64,000 nucleotides of DNA from Macrotis lagotis (lineage: Eukaryota; Chordata; Mammalia; Peramelemorphia; Peramelidae). Within the stretch, counting starts at the first letter, position 1. Every line of letters begins with the position of its first letter. Below are positions 58,001 through 64,000 of the stretch, one piece after another. A program made the position numbers and the translations under genes. The DNA lies in the NCBI RefSeq assembly GCF_037893015.1, contig NC_133663.1, positions 224,333,064 through 224,397,063 of the forward strand, read 5' to 3'. The notes under the pieces are model-generated. The model was not told the origin of the DNA and made no database searches. It saw only the letters and a list, made by a program, of their open reading frames with translations.

Positions 58001-60262
58001 ACTTCTGTCCTTTAAAAAAATGCCCTTTTGGAGTTCTTTATTGCTGACTTCTTTTCTTCTTCTAGCTCTCAAGTAAAAACTGGGAGAGGAAAAAAAAATC
58101 CTTGTAATAAACAGACAGTCTAACAAGATACATACCCTCCCCAGTGATCACAGTCAAAAATTGAGTCCATCATCTTTATATTAGGAGATAGTTCATTAAA
58201 GGTTCTTTGGAGACATAACTGGTTATTACATTGATCAGAGTTCTTTCAGGGCTATGTCTGACCTGCCAAGTTAGTGAGAATATATAGAGAGGGTTTAATT
58301 TTTATATTATCTTTCACCCAAATTGCTTAACTTAGAACCTTTAACAGGAATCAGAAAACTTTGCCACTAATGAACTATTTGGTCTTCAGAAAGTCTCTCC
58401 ATTTCCCTGGCCTCAGTGGCTTCATTTAAAATTAAGAGGTTGGATGAGATGAGATGTTTGGGAGCCAGAGAGTTTGGTATTGCTCCCACTTCTCAGCTAG
58501 GCATTTACATTCTCTTCGAATCATAGACATCAATCTAGATGGGACCCTCAGTTACCTCATTTAACAGATGGAGCAACAGTCAGAGAGAGGTGACCAAGGT
58601 CACTCTGGTCCAAAGTTCCAGAACCAGGAATTGAACAGGAATCTTCTGACTCTAAATTCAGCAATTTCCACTTTAATATACTGCCCTTTGATTTTCCTAC
58701 CCTGAAGTGAAATATAATTATGTTAAATTATATGTTATTAAGTGATCATTATTATATAATATTGAATTATGTATTATATATGTTTATAAAATATACTATA
58801 AAAATAAACAAATATAAATATACAATAAACATAATATACAAAACAAATATATGATTACTATATATGTAACATATATAATCTTATAACTATAAATATATAA
58901 TATTATATACAAATAAATAGATATATATGGAATATACAAAATGTATAAAACAAATATATGAGTATGTGTATAACAAATATAATATAATATAAACAGATAA
59001 ATATATAAAGCAAATAAAATATTTAAAATAAAAATATGTATATAATATAAAATATCTATAATATATAACATAATACATGTACATATATTATTATATATTG
59101 CATAAAATATTTATGAAGTGAGCTATTATTATTTTCATTATCATTTTCTGCTTTTGGTGTTAGCTTGACAGTAGGAGAGTTACCTAGACCTATCTTTTGA
59201 GAATTTAGTCTTTTATAATGAATGTGGAGAACCTCTCTCAAGTGTAGTAACCCTACTTAAGAGATCTTTTTGTTTTTCCTGAAGCAACTATTTATTACCT
59301 TTCACTACTCAAATGTTATTTCTGGTTTAAACTCTAGTGCCTTGCAATAAGAGCAATCTAAATCTCTTCATAATAGTCTTATCTTTTAATGAAACAATGT
59401 TTAGATATGTTCTGTTTTTTGAAGTATTTTTACTTGCACTTTTTCCTATTATAAGCATTTCCCCCCCCCCACCTCCCCTGAAAACAAAACAAAAAAAAAC
59501 CAAAACCCTTTTAACAAATATGCACAGTCAAGCAAAACATGTACAAAATTCATATGCCTTTTTGCTTAATAAGTCTGTCACCTCTCTGTTAGGGGATAAT
59601 TCTTGGTTCTCTGGAATCATGGTTGGTGATTGTATTGATCAGAGTTCTTATAATGATAACCTTAGTTAGCCTTATATCTGTATTTATATATTATATTATT
59701 ATATAGCTATATATTATAGAGCACACTTATATAAGTTACTATGTAATTCAGAGTCTTAGCCACAGATTTGGTGTAATGTTACTTAGAACACTATTTTCCA
59801 GAAATATTTGGTTTAAGTCTTGATTTCAGTATATGACCTTAGAAAAGTCACTTTATTTGAGTCTCAATTTTTTCATCTATAAAATGAGGAGCACAGTTTT
59901 GTACTACTAGCTCATAGGATTTTTTTAAAAATGAGGATCAGATTAGATGAGATAATAGATATTAAGCTGTTTGTTTATTCATCCCTGATAGAATTAATGT
60001 GCTATATAAATGTCACCTATTAATGCATTTGTTCATAATGACTTGGATTAGTTTCAGAGTTTCTTACAGAAAAGATCTTGCTTCTTTCTAGGTCACAAAG
60101 TGAATGATTAATATCAGTAGCATCACATTTTTATCTAAGATTCCTGCCTGATTTGTACATACCTTTTTGACTTTGATACAGATTGTGTGCAGAAGTTCAA
60201 AGCCCATTGAAATGGCCGTAAAGGAAAAGATATCCATGTTTTGCCATGTGGAACCTGAGCAG
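37409..60262 (+). CDS. CTPS2: CTPS2 gene, first six coding exons (CTP synthase 2, residues 1-240; runs off the window)
   Basis: Coding exons join(37409..37574,45720..45890,46493..46593,56419..56535,57704..57787,60182..60262) encode the N-terminal amidoligase domain of CTP synthase, which makes CTP from UTP, ATP and glutamine-derived ammonia in the cytosol. Landmarks are the P-loop [10 protein letters not shown] (residues 8-17), the [20 protein letters not shown] block, [13 protein letters not shown] (146-158) and the UTP-site KTKPTQ (193-198). CTPS2 rather than CTPS1 is indicated by [24 protein letters not shown] and [13 protein letters not shown], which differ from the CTPS1 versions as I recall them. 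The next family block (V-I-C-I-H-D) was not found before 64000, so the remaining domain and the glutaminase domain lie downstream. Confidence 0.96.
37729..37950 (-). mobile_element. Longer marsupial SINE/MIR relative, antisense
   Basis: 'cttcctgaccccttt', 'tgccacttccttttccagct' and 'gacttgcccagggtcacaca' give the order of the older 'catttggggttttcttggca' SINE class. It begins about 155 bp after the first coding exon of CTPS2. Confidence 0.72.
38290..38395 (+). repeat. L2-like 3' end
   Basis: 'atcacctagcacatagaaga tacttaataaatgctttttg' is the typical L2 terminus. A MIR-like piece precedes it at 38220-38290. Confidence 0.65.
38800..39025 (-). mobile_element. Longer marsupial SINE, antisense
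   Basis: 'ttgttcagttgcgtcttact ctttgtgatccc', 'gttttcttggcaaagatact' and 'gacttgctcagggccacaca' match the same older SINE class as 37729. Confidence 0.78.
39158..39193 (+). repeat. GA then CA microsatellite
   Basis: (GA)n followed by 'gacacgcacacacacac' in a CTPS2 intron. Confidence 0.9.
39195..39490 (+). repeat. Unclassified old interspersed repeat
   Basis: 'ggaaaatcactttggcagat', 'tctattacaataatctaggc' and 'gtgatgaaactaagattgtg' belong to the dispersed family also seen near 55040-55560. Confidence 0.6.
39507..39630 (-). mobile_element. SINE with internal deletion
   Basis: An antisense SINE flanked by 'agtgagtttt' at 39497-39506 and 39631-39640. The block between 'gttaagtgg' and 'taattattaag' is deleted. 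Confidence 0.92.
39688..39838 (+). mobile_element. SINE with target-site duplication
   Basis: Flanked by 'atctaataa' at 39679-39687 and 39839-39847. It forms an inverted pair with the SINE at 39507. Confidence 0.92.
40546..40681 (-). mobile_element. SINE with 15 bp target-site duplication
   Basis: Antisense SINE flanked by 'tgaaaattcactttt' at 40531-40545 and 40682-40696. Confidence 0.94.
40807..42669 (-). mobile_element. 5'-truncated L1 with 13 bp target-site duplication
   Basis: Flanked by 'tcaattacatgtt' at 40794-40806 and 42670-42682. From left to right it shows the tail, 3' UTR (40807 to about 41170) and the C-terminal part of ORF2 up to the truncation at 42669. It lies antisense in the CTPS2 intron before coding exon 2. 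Confidence 0.92.
41171..42133 (-). pseudogene. L1 ORF2 C-terminal fragment, open for 320 codons
   Basis: Encodes the end of an L1 ORF2 protein after the reverse transcriptase. Visible are [20 protein letters not shown] near the start, the C-terminal [14 protein letters not shown], and [20 protein letters not shown] followed by [18 protein letters not shown] Cys/His-rich element ([14 protein letters not shown]) is the ORF2 zinc-knuckle region. The upstream part continues in other frames to 42639. No endonuclease or reverse transcriptase catalytic core is present, so it cannot act on its own. Confidence 0.9.
43619..43787 (+). mobile_element. Young-looking SINE with 16 bp target-site duplication
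   Basis: Full-length sense SINE with good promoter boxes ('tggcgtagtgg', 'gggttcaaatccgg') and a long A-rich tail, flanked by 'gaaatgtgacgagttt' at 43603-43618 and 43788-43803. Confidence 0.96.
43940..44340 (-). repeat. Old LINE 3' UTR remnant
   Basis: 'ttacatttatcttttacttt cccaccccc' and 'aacatatattcatagtccag gaaaacaaa' resemble the antisense 3' ends at 54600 and 59500. The family is uncertain. Confidence 0.45.
44815..45060 (+). mobile_element. Longer marsupial SINE, sense
   Basis: 'cagctaggtggtgcaatgga tagagcacc', 'atgagctggagaaggaaatg gc' and 'cattgccaagaaaaccctga' give the complete order of the older class. Confidence 0.85.
45270..45375 (+). repeat. L2-like 3' end
   Basis: 'agactataagctttttgaag tcagggt' and 'aacatttaataaatatttac tgattgactg' are the L2 terminal pattern. 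Confidence 0.75.
45475..45670 (-). mobile_element. Longer marsupial SINE, antisense, next to CTPS2 coding exon 2
   Basis: 'tttgccatttctttctccag ctcattttacagat' and 'gtagctgcccc'-like end. It finishes about 50 bp before the exon at 45720. Confidence 0.7.
45720..45890 (+). CDS. CTPS2: CTPS2 coding exon 2 (residues 56-112)
   Basis: Acceptor 'ttttcctag' and donor 'caag|gtatgc' bound 171 nt encoding [20 protein letters not shown] and then [20 protein letters not shown] and [17 protein letters not shown]. It includes the acidic metal-binding region of the amidoligase. A long TA repeat starts about 60 bp after the donor. Confidence 0.97.
45953..46005. repeat. Perfect TA microsatellite (about 26 units) in CTPS2
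   Basis: An uninterrupted TA tract beginning about 62 bp after the donor at 45890. It is highly likely to vary in length. Confidence 0.97.
46493..46593 (+). CDS. CTPS2: CTPS2 coding exon 3 (residues 113-146), GC donor
   Basis: Acceptor 'tatcttttctag' precedes 101 nt encoding [20 protein letters not shown] and then [14 protein letters not shown]. It ends 'ata gag|gcaagt', a non-canonical GC donor with an otherwise consensus context. The next exon begins 'ctg ggt ggc' (LGG) exactly in phase, so the donor is required by the protein. Confidence 0.95.
46594..46599 (+). promoter_or_regulatory. CTPS2: Non-canonical GC splice donor (GC-AG intron) in CTPS2
   Basis: The intron begins GCAAGT after GAG. 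No GT near by gives the right phase: the GT at 46598-46599 would add four bases and shift the frame before the LGGTIGDIE codons. The matching acceptor is 'tttcccag' at 56411-56418. GC-AG introns are a known minor class processed by the U2 spliceosome. Confidence 0.88.
46679..46833 (-). mobile_element. SINE, first of two at one target site
   Basis: Antisense SINE between 'aacatagactttt' at 46666-46678 and 46834-46846. It differs from its neighbour at many positions ('gtgacttgtggaaggtcaca'). Confidence 0.94.
46847..47002 (-). mobile_element. SINE, second of two at one target site
   Basis: Antisense SINE between 'aacatagactttt' at 46834-46846 and 47003-47015. Closer to the young consensus ('gagtggcttgcccaaggcca'). 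Confidence 0.94.
47040..47270 (+). mobile_element. MIR-type SINE
   Basis: 'atggcctcagacacttgcta gctgtatga', 'tgcctcagtttccttttctg' and 'ctcccagggttgttgtgaag' are in sense MIR order. Confidence 0.8.
47560..47745 (-). mobile_element. MIR-type SINE, antisense
   Basis: 'ttttacagatgaggagacag' and 'cccaaggtcacacagctagt' show an antisense MIR. Confidence 0.8.
47930..48172 (-). mobile_element. Longer marsupial SINE, antisense
   Basis: 'gttgttgagccatttcagtt', 'catttggggttttcttggca' and 'actatccactagctgcc' mark a full copy. Confidence 0.8.
48835..48985 (-). mobile_element. MIR-type SINE, antisense
   Basis: 'cattttacagatggtaaaac tgaggtttca' and 'gcaggactgggatttaaacc' fit antisense MIR. Confidence 0.65.
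49156..49230. repeat. CATA/GATA/CA simple repeat
   Basis: 'acatacatacatacatatat' then '(ca)n'. The 141-codon minus-strand ORF over it is a purine-rich artefact. Confidence 0.85.
49370..49512 (+). mobile_element. SINE with 15 bp target-site duplication
   Basis: Flanked by 'aaagaagtcaataag' at 49355-49369 and 49513-49527. Confidence 0.95.
49565..49760 (+). repeat. Unclassified old interspersed repeat, 5' module
   Basis: 'caacagatacttattaaaca cttattatatatgctagaca' and 'aggtcccactgcccttaaga' match the module at 2330. Confidence 0.6.
49832..49979 (-). mobile_element. SINE with target-site duplication
   Basis: Antisense SINE flanked by 'agcaaattcaatttat' (49816-49831) and 'agcaaactcgatttat' (49980-49995). 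Lacks part of the central block. Confidence 0.88.
50413..50568 (-). mobile_element. SINE with 15 bp target-site duplication
   Basis: Antisense SINE flanked by 'tatcatctatttcta' at 50398-50412 and 50569-50583. Confidence 0.95.
50600..50790 (-). mobile_element. MIR-type SINE, decayed
   Basis: 'tttttcagatgaggaaacag gaacctaagaggtta' then 'ctccatggctgacctctac' follow antisense MIR order. Confidence 0.55.
51240..51420. repeat. CTAT/GATA-rich degenerate repeat
   Basis: Repeated 'atctat', 'gatagat' and 'tatctatc' units. The segment 'acattttggttcttttcaac' before it recurs near 52728, indicating a local duplicate. Confidence 0.65.
51622..51952 (-). mobile_element. 5'-truncated L1 3' UTR with target-site duplication
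   Basis: Flanked by 'tgaaagattctt' at 51610-51621 and 51953-51964. The content ('cccctattcttgctcccccc', 'gtgataagagagaaatcaca') matches the L1 3' UTR at 40807. Confidence 0.9.
52360..52560 (+). mobile_element. Longer marsupial SINE, decayed, sense
   Basis: 'catcctcatgagttcaaatt', 'aaaatgagctggagaagaaa' and 'gagttggaaacaactaaaat' fit the older class. Confidence 0.65.
53250..53425 (+). mobile_element. MIR-type SINE, decayed
   Basis: 'tgagtttgatcaagacccta' and 'caatttacctcatctgtaaa' follow sense MIR order. Confidence 0.5.
53691..53867 (-). mobile_element. SINE with 15 bp target-site duplication
   Basis: Antisense SINE with a long T tract, flanked by 'taacctctaatttct' at 53676-53690 and 53868-53882. 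Confidence 0.95.
54560..54740 (-). repeat. Old LINE 3' UTR remnant
   Basis: 'caaataggcatagtcaaaca aaac' and 'gcccatcacgtctttctcag gaggtgagtagc' parallel the fragments at 58120 and 59510. Confidence 0.5.
54740..55860 (+). repeat. Unclassified old interspersed repeat, longest copies
   Basis: At least two overlapping or tandem copies: 'gcaggagagtgacattatta', 'gtatcagggactggctgatg aagac', then again 'atgcctctgcaataatccag gtgatgaagtgatgac' and 'ttgaaggcctttaaaaattt'. Both contain the 'nncaataatccaggngatga' core. Confidence 0.6.
56419..56535 (+). CDS. CTPS2: CTPS2 coding exon 4 (residues 147-185)
   Basis: 117 nt from 'tttcccag' to 'cacag|gtaggt' encode [20 protein letters not shown] and then [19 protein letters not shown]. 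It carries the GTIGDIE nucleotide and metal-binding block and the HVSLVP strand of the synthetase core. Confidence 0.97.
56550..56790 (+). mobile_element. MIR-type SINE just after CTPS2 coding exon 4
   Basis: 'gtcaggaagacctgggttca aattgtacc' and 'ttagttttctcactggtaaa atgag' in sense MIR order. It begins about 15 bp after the splice donor. Confidence 0.75.
57704..57787 (+). CDS. CTPS2: CTPS2 coding exon 5 (residues 186-213)
   Basis: 84 nt from 'tctctttcag' to 'ctg|gtaggt' encode [20 protein letters not shown] and then [14 protein letters not shown] is the invariant UTP/CTP-binding segment. The exon is phase 0 at both ends. Confidence 0.97.
58000..58265 (-). repeat. Old LINE 3' UTR remnant
   Basis: 'attgagtccatcatctttat' and 'ttattacattgatcagagtt ctttcagg' match the segment at 59620-59650. 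Confidence 0.5.
58520..58690 (-). mobile_element. MIR-type SINE, antisense, decayed
   Basis: 'cctcatttaacagatggagc aacagtcagag' and 'gaattgaacaggaatcttct gactctaaattc' fit antisense MIR. Confidence 0.6.
58715..59110. repeat. Very AT-rich TATA-dominated block
   Basis: About 400 bp of degenerate 'atatata', 'aaatatat' and 'taatata' sequence in a CTPS2 intron. The two ORFs over it are low-complexity tyrosine/isoleucine strings and not genes. Confidence 0.85.
59455..59665 (-). repeat. Old LINE 3' UTR remnant
   Basis: C-run followed by 'aacaaatatgcacagtcaag caaaaca' and 'atggttggtgattgtattga tcagagttct'. It shares this order with 54640-54720 and 58120-58260. Confidence 0.55.
59790..60030 (+). mobile_element. 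MIR-type SINE shortly before CTPS2 coding exon 6
   Basis: 'tatgaccttagaaaagtcac', 'tttcatctataaaatgagga' and 'gctatataaatgtcacctat' in sense MIR order. Confidence 0.7.
60182..60262 (+). CDS. CTPS2: CTPS2 coding exon 6 (residues 214-240)
   Basis: 81 nt from 'tttgatacag' to 'gagcag|gttggt' encode [20 protein letters not shown] and then CHVEPEQ. It is phase 0 at both ends. It is the last CTPS2 exon found in this window. Confidence 0.96.
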
Positions 60263-61316
60263 GTTGGTTCTGCCCTCCGGATTTCATTGCTCACATATTC
60301 CATTCTCTTGCCAATATGGTACTACCCTCAATGTACTGTAGGATGTTTTCACAGCCAATTTACTAACAGACAAATGAAGGCTTTAGGAAATTCATTACAC
60401 TATTCTTTCTCTTTCTCTCTCTCAATCTTTTCTTTCTCTCTCTCTCTCTCTCACTCTTTTCCCCTGTTAGAGGAATAGGTTTGATTATACCAGTTTCACT
60501 GATGGAATAGAAGTTATATTACCTAATACATCACCTTCTTGTTATAGCCAGAAATAGGTGATGGGATTTCTAATCCCCTAATGTAATAGATCTTGATTTA
60601 AGTTCAGGGCAAAAAAAATGCCCAGGCATCTTGAAACCATAAACCAGACCATATCTTTTCTCTTTACCACTTGCAGAAGATATATGAAGACAAGAAAATC
60701 CAAGGTTATGCAGCATAAAAAGCAAGGAAAGTCCTGTGAAATAAAGCAACCTCCTCTTCACTGGGCTGAGAGAGGGTTAAATTAATCTTGTGAGAGTTTA
60801 TGCCATAGTCTATATTTCTGCTATTGATTACAGGATTGGGGATGGTACTATGAATCCCAGTTCCCTCCCCAACCCTCCCCCAATCAGGCTACATATTCCA
60901 ATTGGCCTTTTCACTGGTCAGTAATTTCTATTGAAGGAAATTTTTTCCCTTTTTTCTGTTTTAAGTTAACATTTTTAATTTTCTTCTCAATTACATGTAA
61001 AAGTAGTTTTCAGCATTCATTTTTTTGGTAAGATTTTGAGTTCCATGTTTTTTCTTCCTCCTTCTCTTCCCTCTTCCCTTACCATGGCAGTGAAGAATCT
61101 GATATAGGTTATATATGTGCAATCATGTTAAACATTTTATATTAGTCATATTGTGAAAGAAGAATCAGAACAGAAGGGGAAAAACTGAGAAAGAAAAATT
61201 AATATAACAAATTTTAAAACCTGAAAATAGCATGTTTTCTTCTGCATTCAGATTCCTTAGTTCTTACTCTTGATGTAGATGATACTTTCCATTACAAATA
61301 TTTTAGAATTATCTTT

Positions 61317-61466
61317 TTTTTTAAGTTTTTGCAAGGCAAATGGGGTTGTGGCTTGCCCAAGGCCACACAGCTAGGTAATTATTAAGTGTCTGTGGCCGGA
61401 TTTGAACTCAGGTACTCCTGACTCCAGGGCCGGTGCTCTATCCACTGCGCCATATAGCTGCCCCTT
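61317..61466 (-). mobile_element. SINE nested in the L1
   Basis: Flanked by 'gaattatcttt' at 61306-61316 and 61467-61477. Confidence 0.93.
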
Positions 61467-61524
61467 GAATTATCTTTAATCATTGTATTGCTAAGAAGAG
61501 CTAAGTGTTATCAAAGCCAATTAT

Positions 61525-61703
61525 TTTTTTTAAATTTATTTTTATTAAAGATATTATTTGAGTTTTACAATGCCCCCCCAATCTTGCTCCCCCCCCCCCC
61601 CGCAAAGCACTCTGTCAGTCTTTACTTTGTTTCCATGTTGTACCTTCATCCAAATTGGGTGTGATGAGAGAGAAATCATATTCTTAAAGAAGAGAAGTCT
61701 AAG
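61525..61703 (-). mobile_element. Short L1 3' end nested in an older L1
   Basis: A 179 bp L1 3' UTR fragment of the 40807 type flanked by 'aaagccaattat' at 61513-61524 and 61704-61715. Confidence 0.92.
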
Positions 61704-62234
61704 AAAGCCAATTATCTTATTCTAAAATTGTAAGATGTACAGTGATCTCCTGCTTCTGTTCACTTCACTCAGCATTAGGTCATGTATATCTTTCAAGGTT
61801 TTTCTGAAATCCTCCTGCTCATAGTTTCTTACAGAATTATAGTGTTCCATCACATTCATACACCACAATTTGTTCAGTCTTTCTCCAGTTGATGAGCATC
61901 CTTTCAATTTCCAGTTCTTTGAAGTTCTAACAAAAAAAAGCATCAATAAATATTTTTGTACAGGGGATACAGACCTAGTAGTGGTATTCCTAGATCAAAG
62001 GGTATGCACAGTTCTGTGGGAGGAAATGAAAAAACTGCCACCCCCCCAAAAAAGCCCCAACCCAAAACATCTTTTTCCAGAGGGGTTAATTCATACTTTT
62101 ATCTCTAGAGCTAGATTTTTAATATCACTAAGGGGTATGGTGTATCCAGGTGTATCCAGTGAGCCACAGGACTTGGGAGCAAGAAGACCTGAGTTTGAAA
62201 TTCAAGCTTGGATACTCACTGTATTACCCTGGAC

Positions 62235-62310
62235 AAGTTCCTTCCTTCCTTTTTTTTTTTTTTGCTTCCCTTTTCCCTTTCTTCCTTCTTTTTCCTTCCT
62301 TCCTTCTATG
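62235..62310. repeat. Pyrimidine-rich (CTTT/CTTC)n tract
   Basis: Long strand-asymmetric C/T run with 'ccttccttcctt' units in a CTPS2 intron. Confidence 0.8.
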
Positions 62311-62499
62311 AGTTGTTACTTAAATTATTATTGTTTAGTCTGATTATTTGGATGTTTTCTCCTTTTGTAAGTCTGCCAAATCTGTTTTAGTGACTCACCC
62401 AAAAATGATCATTTCTTAATGTTTTTCATCTTTCTCCCTGCTTTTTTAGTTCATCAGTTCCCATGCATTAACCTTTTTTTTTTTAAACTGAGGTTCATC

Positions 62500-62800
62500 A
62501 TAATGCAGAATAAACTGATCAAGCATAGTCAACATTGGAGGGCAAGAATGAGAAACTTCATTGAGAAACTTGACTTGCCACAAATTGAAGAATCCTATTC
62601 TAAAGTTCAAGCAAACATAGCTTCCTTTCAGAACCCGCCACCTTTGGTCTTATCCAAGGCACTCCCTGGGCCTCAGGATTCTATATCTCCTACCTATTTC
62701 ATCAGAATTGTTGATTTTTGAATCATCAAGGAATTGGCAACTTTTGAGTATGTCAAGTTGTTTAAGAGAATGTCTTGAGTCGATAGTATATGTGATATAT
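62500..62800 (+). other. Unassigned intronic stretch with a short open frame
   Basis: About 75 codons from ATG 62503 to the stop near 62721 are open, with MQNKLIKHSQHWRARMRNFI and then EKLDLPQIEESYS. It matches no CTPS2 exon and no family I recognise. It lacks an obvious repeat signature, unlike its flanks. Chance ORF, processed-pseudogene fragment or unknown repeat are all possible. Confidence 0.3.
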
Positions 62801-62844
62801 TTTATTAATTATTCCTTGGTAGTTTAAAAATTTTTTTTAATTGT

Positions 62845-63065
62845 TTGAGTTTTTTGGCAAGGCAGTTAGGAATAAGTGACTTGCTCAGGGACACATAGTA
62901 AGTGTCCCCCTGTCTCTGGACAGACACTTTATCTACTTCACACCCTCCTCTTACCCAAGGTCACACAGCTAGTAAGCATCAGATGTCTGAAGTCATATTT
63001 GAACTAAGGTCCCTGTGACTTTCAGGACCAGTGTTTTATCCAGCATGCCTCATAGTTGCTCCTCT
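62845..63065 (-). mobile_element. Old SINE copies, antisense, decayed
   Basis: 'tttggcaaggcagttaggaa taagtgacttgctc' and a second 'cccaaggtcacacagctagt' to 'ctcatagttgctcc' suggest two overlapping old SINEs. Confidence 0.6.
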
Positions 63066-63069
63066 TACT

Positions 63070-64000
63070 AGTATTCTGCATAATTATTTCCAGAGAACTT
63101 TATACTGTTTCTTTTTTTTCTCTAATGAGTAATTAAAATTTTTTTTATTATTCTGAATTTCACAGATGGCACAAGTGAACATTTCCATATACAAAGAACA
63201 AGAAAAAACTATATGAAACCAGAAATTTCATTATGTACAACTTTTTTTTTAAGCGAAAACAATTTTTAATATAATCTCAACAGAGTCTTACATCTGAAAG
63301 GGATTTCAGAACCCTTTAGACCCTTTTCTAGGTGAACAGGCATGCCTTTTACAATGTCCAATATGTCAACACAAGACATTTTGTCTTTAAAGTCTGATGA
63401 AAACCTTGTTGATGATACTTTTTCACTTTCACACCAAAAGTTCCTGTTCTAATCTCCAAGATTCATGATCTTTACCTAATTTTTTTTATTAATTATGTTA
63501 GTAATAATAATAAAATTCAGCCAGAACACCCAAATACCTTTTTCTAATATACTTTTTTGATTTGCTCTGATTCTTTTAGTCATTCCAGCTTGGGAAGTTC
63601 TATGACTGGATTTATGGTACTTGTATGGTACTTGGTACTTGTACAAGTGGTTTTTTTTTTAATGTTTATATTCTAATCAATTTGTTAGTTCTAAAGCTTT
63701 CACTTCTCCCTGCCTGTCTGCTCTGATCCTTTAAATTATTTCTGTGAATTTTATTTAAATACTTCATTGTTGCTCATTTCTTCCTTTATTTTTGGCAGGA
63801 GATCACTATGATTAATTCCATTCTAGATTTTCTAGGTTTAGTTATGAATTAAGGCCCCAGGTGGGAGAAGGCACATAAGCTATTTGTCAGATAGTCATCC
63901 AGTCTGAAGGGAAGGAATAACAATTAACTCAATAAAGTGAAAGAGATTAGAAAGGAAGGAGAACTGGAAGACTTTTTCATCTTTGAAGGTAAGAGAACAG
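63070..64000. other. CTPS2: CTPS2 intron, nothing recognised
   Basis: AT-rich intronic sequence after the last exon found. It contains no CTPS2 exon match and no clear repeat that I can name. Confidence 0.6.

Larger units (their letters stand above)
60950..62090 (-). mobile_element. Older L1 3' portion, antisense, with a SINE and a second L1 nested inside
   Basis: The 3' UTR ('caattacatgtaaaagtagt', 'gaagaatctgatataggtta') lies at 60950-61305. The end of ORF2 ('ctgttcacttcactcagcat', encoding the L-S-E-V-N family C-terminus on the minus strand) lies at 61720-62090. Interruptions are at 61317-61466 and 61525-61703. Confidence 0.85.

Noticed and set aside
58796-59071. Tyrosine- and isoleucine-rich minus-strand ORFs
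   Set aside because: Low-complexity translation of a TATA-rich block.
60167-60478. 103-codon ORF as an independent gene
   Set aside because: Only 60182-60262 is coding (CTPS2 exon). The rest is intron read-through.

Overview
This is a 64 kb window of an AT-rich vertebrate nuclear genome, almost certainly a marsupial. It contains many copies of a roughly 150 bp tRNA-like SINE typical of marsupials (A-box-like and B-box-like promoter motifs, tail ending in 'tgccttgcaaaaac'), marsupial-type L1 3' ends, and old MIR and L2 remnants. The dense 'gcaaggcaatggggttaag' SINE subfamily suggests an Australasian lineage such as a dasyurid. The species cannot be named from this sequence alone.

Two protein-coding genes lie head to head. 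SYAP1 (synapse-associated protein 1, BSD-domain family) is on the minus strand. It is complete in coding sequence: nine exons from the ATG at 28463 to the stop at 800, encoding 352 residues, the length I recall for human SYAP1. CTPS2 (CTP synthase 2) is on the plus strand. The window holds its CpG-island 5' region (about 34.65-35.3 kb) and its first six coding exons (37409-60262), giving residues 1-240 of the amidoligase (synthetase) domain. The rest, including the glutaminase domain, lies beyond 64000. As I recall, the two genes are also divergent neighbours on human Xp22, so synteny supports both calls. Each gene has its own CpG island. The islands are about 6 kb apart, so this is a divergent pair but not a classic short bidirectional promoter.

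The rest is intronic and intergenic repeat. The main layers are: (1) a nearly intact ORF1-only LINE (HAL1-like, 5445-8610) with a 13 bp target-site duplication, carrying three antisense SINE-like units in its 3' region; (2) 5'-truncated L1 copies at 14.29-15.02, 15.26-16.88, 31.56-32.00, 40.81-42.67, 51.62-51.95 and 60.95-62.1 kb, several nested in older elements with readable target-site duplications; (3) about 25 young or middle-aged SINEs, most with readable duplications, including places where two elements entered the same target; (4) old L2, MIR and unclassified repeat remnants; (5) simple repeats, including a 42 bp perfect AAT/ATT palindrome and a long TA tract 60 bp downstream of CTPS2 coding exon 2.

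No prokaryotic-type system, CRISPR array, rRNA or tRNA gene was found. The observations most worth a second look are the GC-AG intron in CTPS2, the HAL1-like element with its nested SINEs, the repeated re-use of single insertion sites, and a possible upstream ORF in the CTPS2 leader. Intronic stretches not listed as features showed me nothing recognisable.
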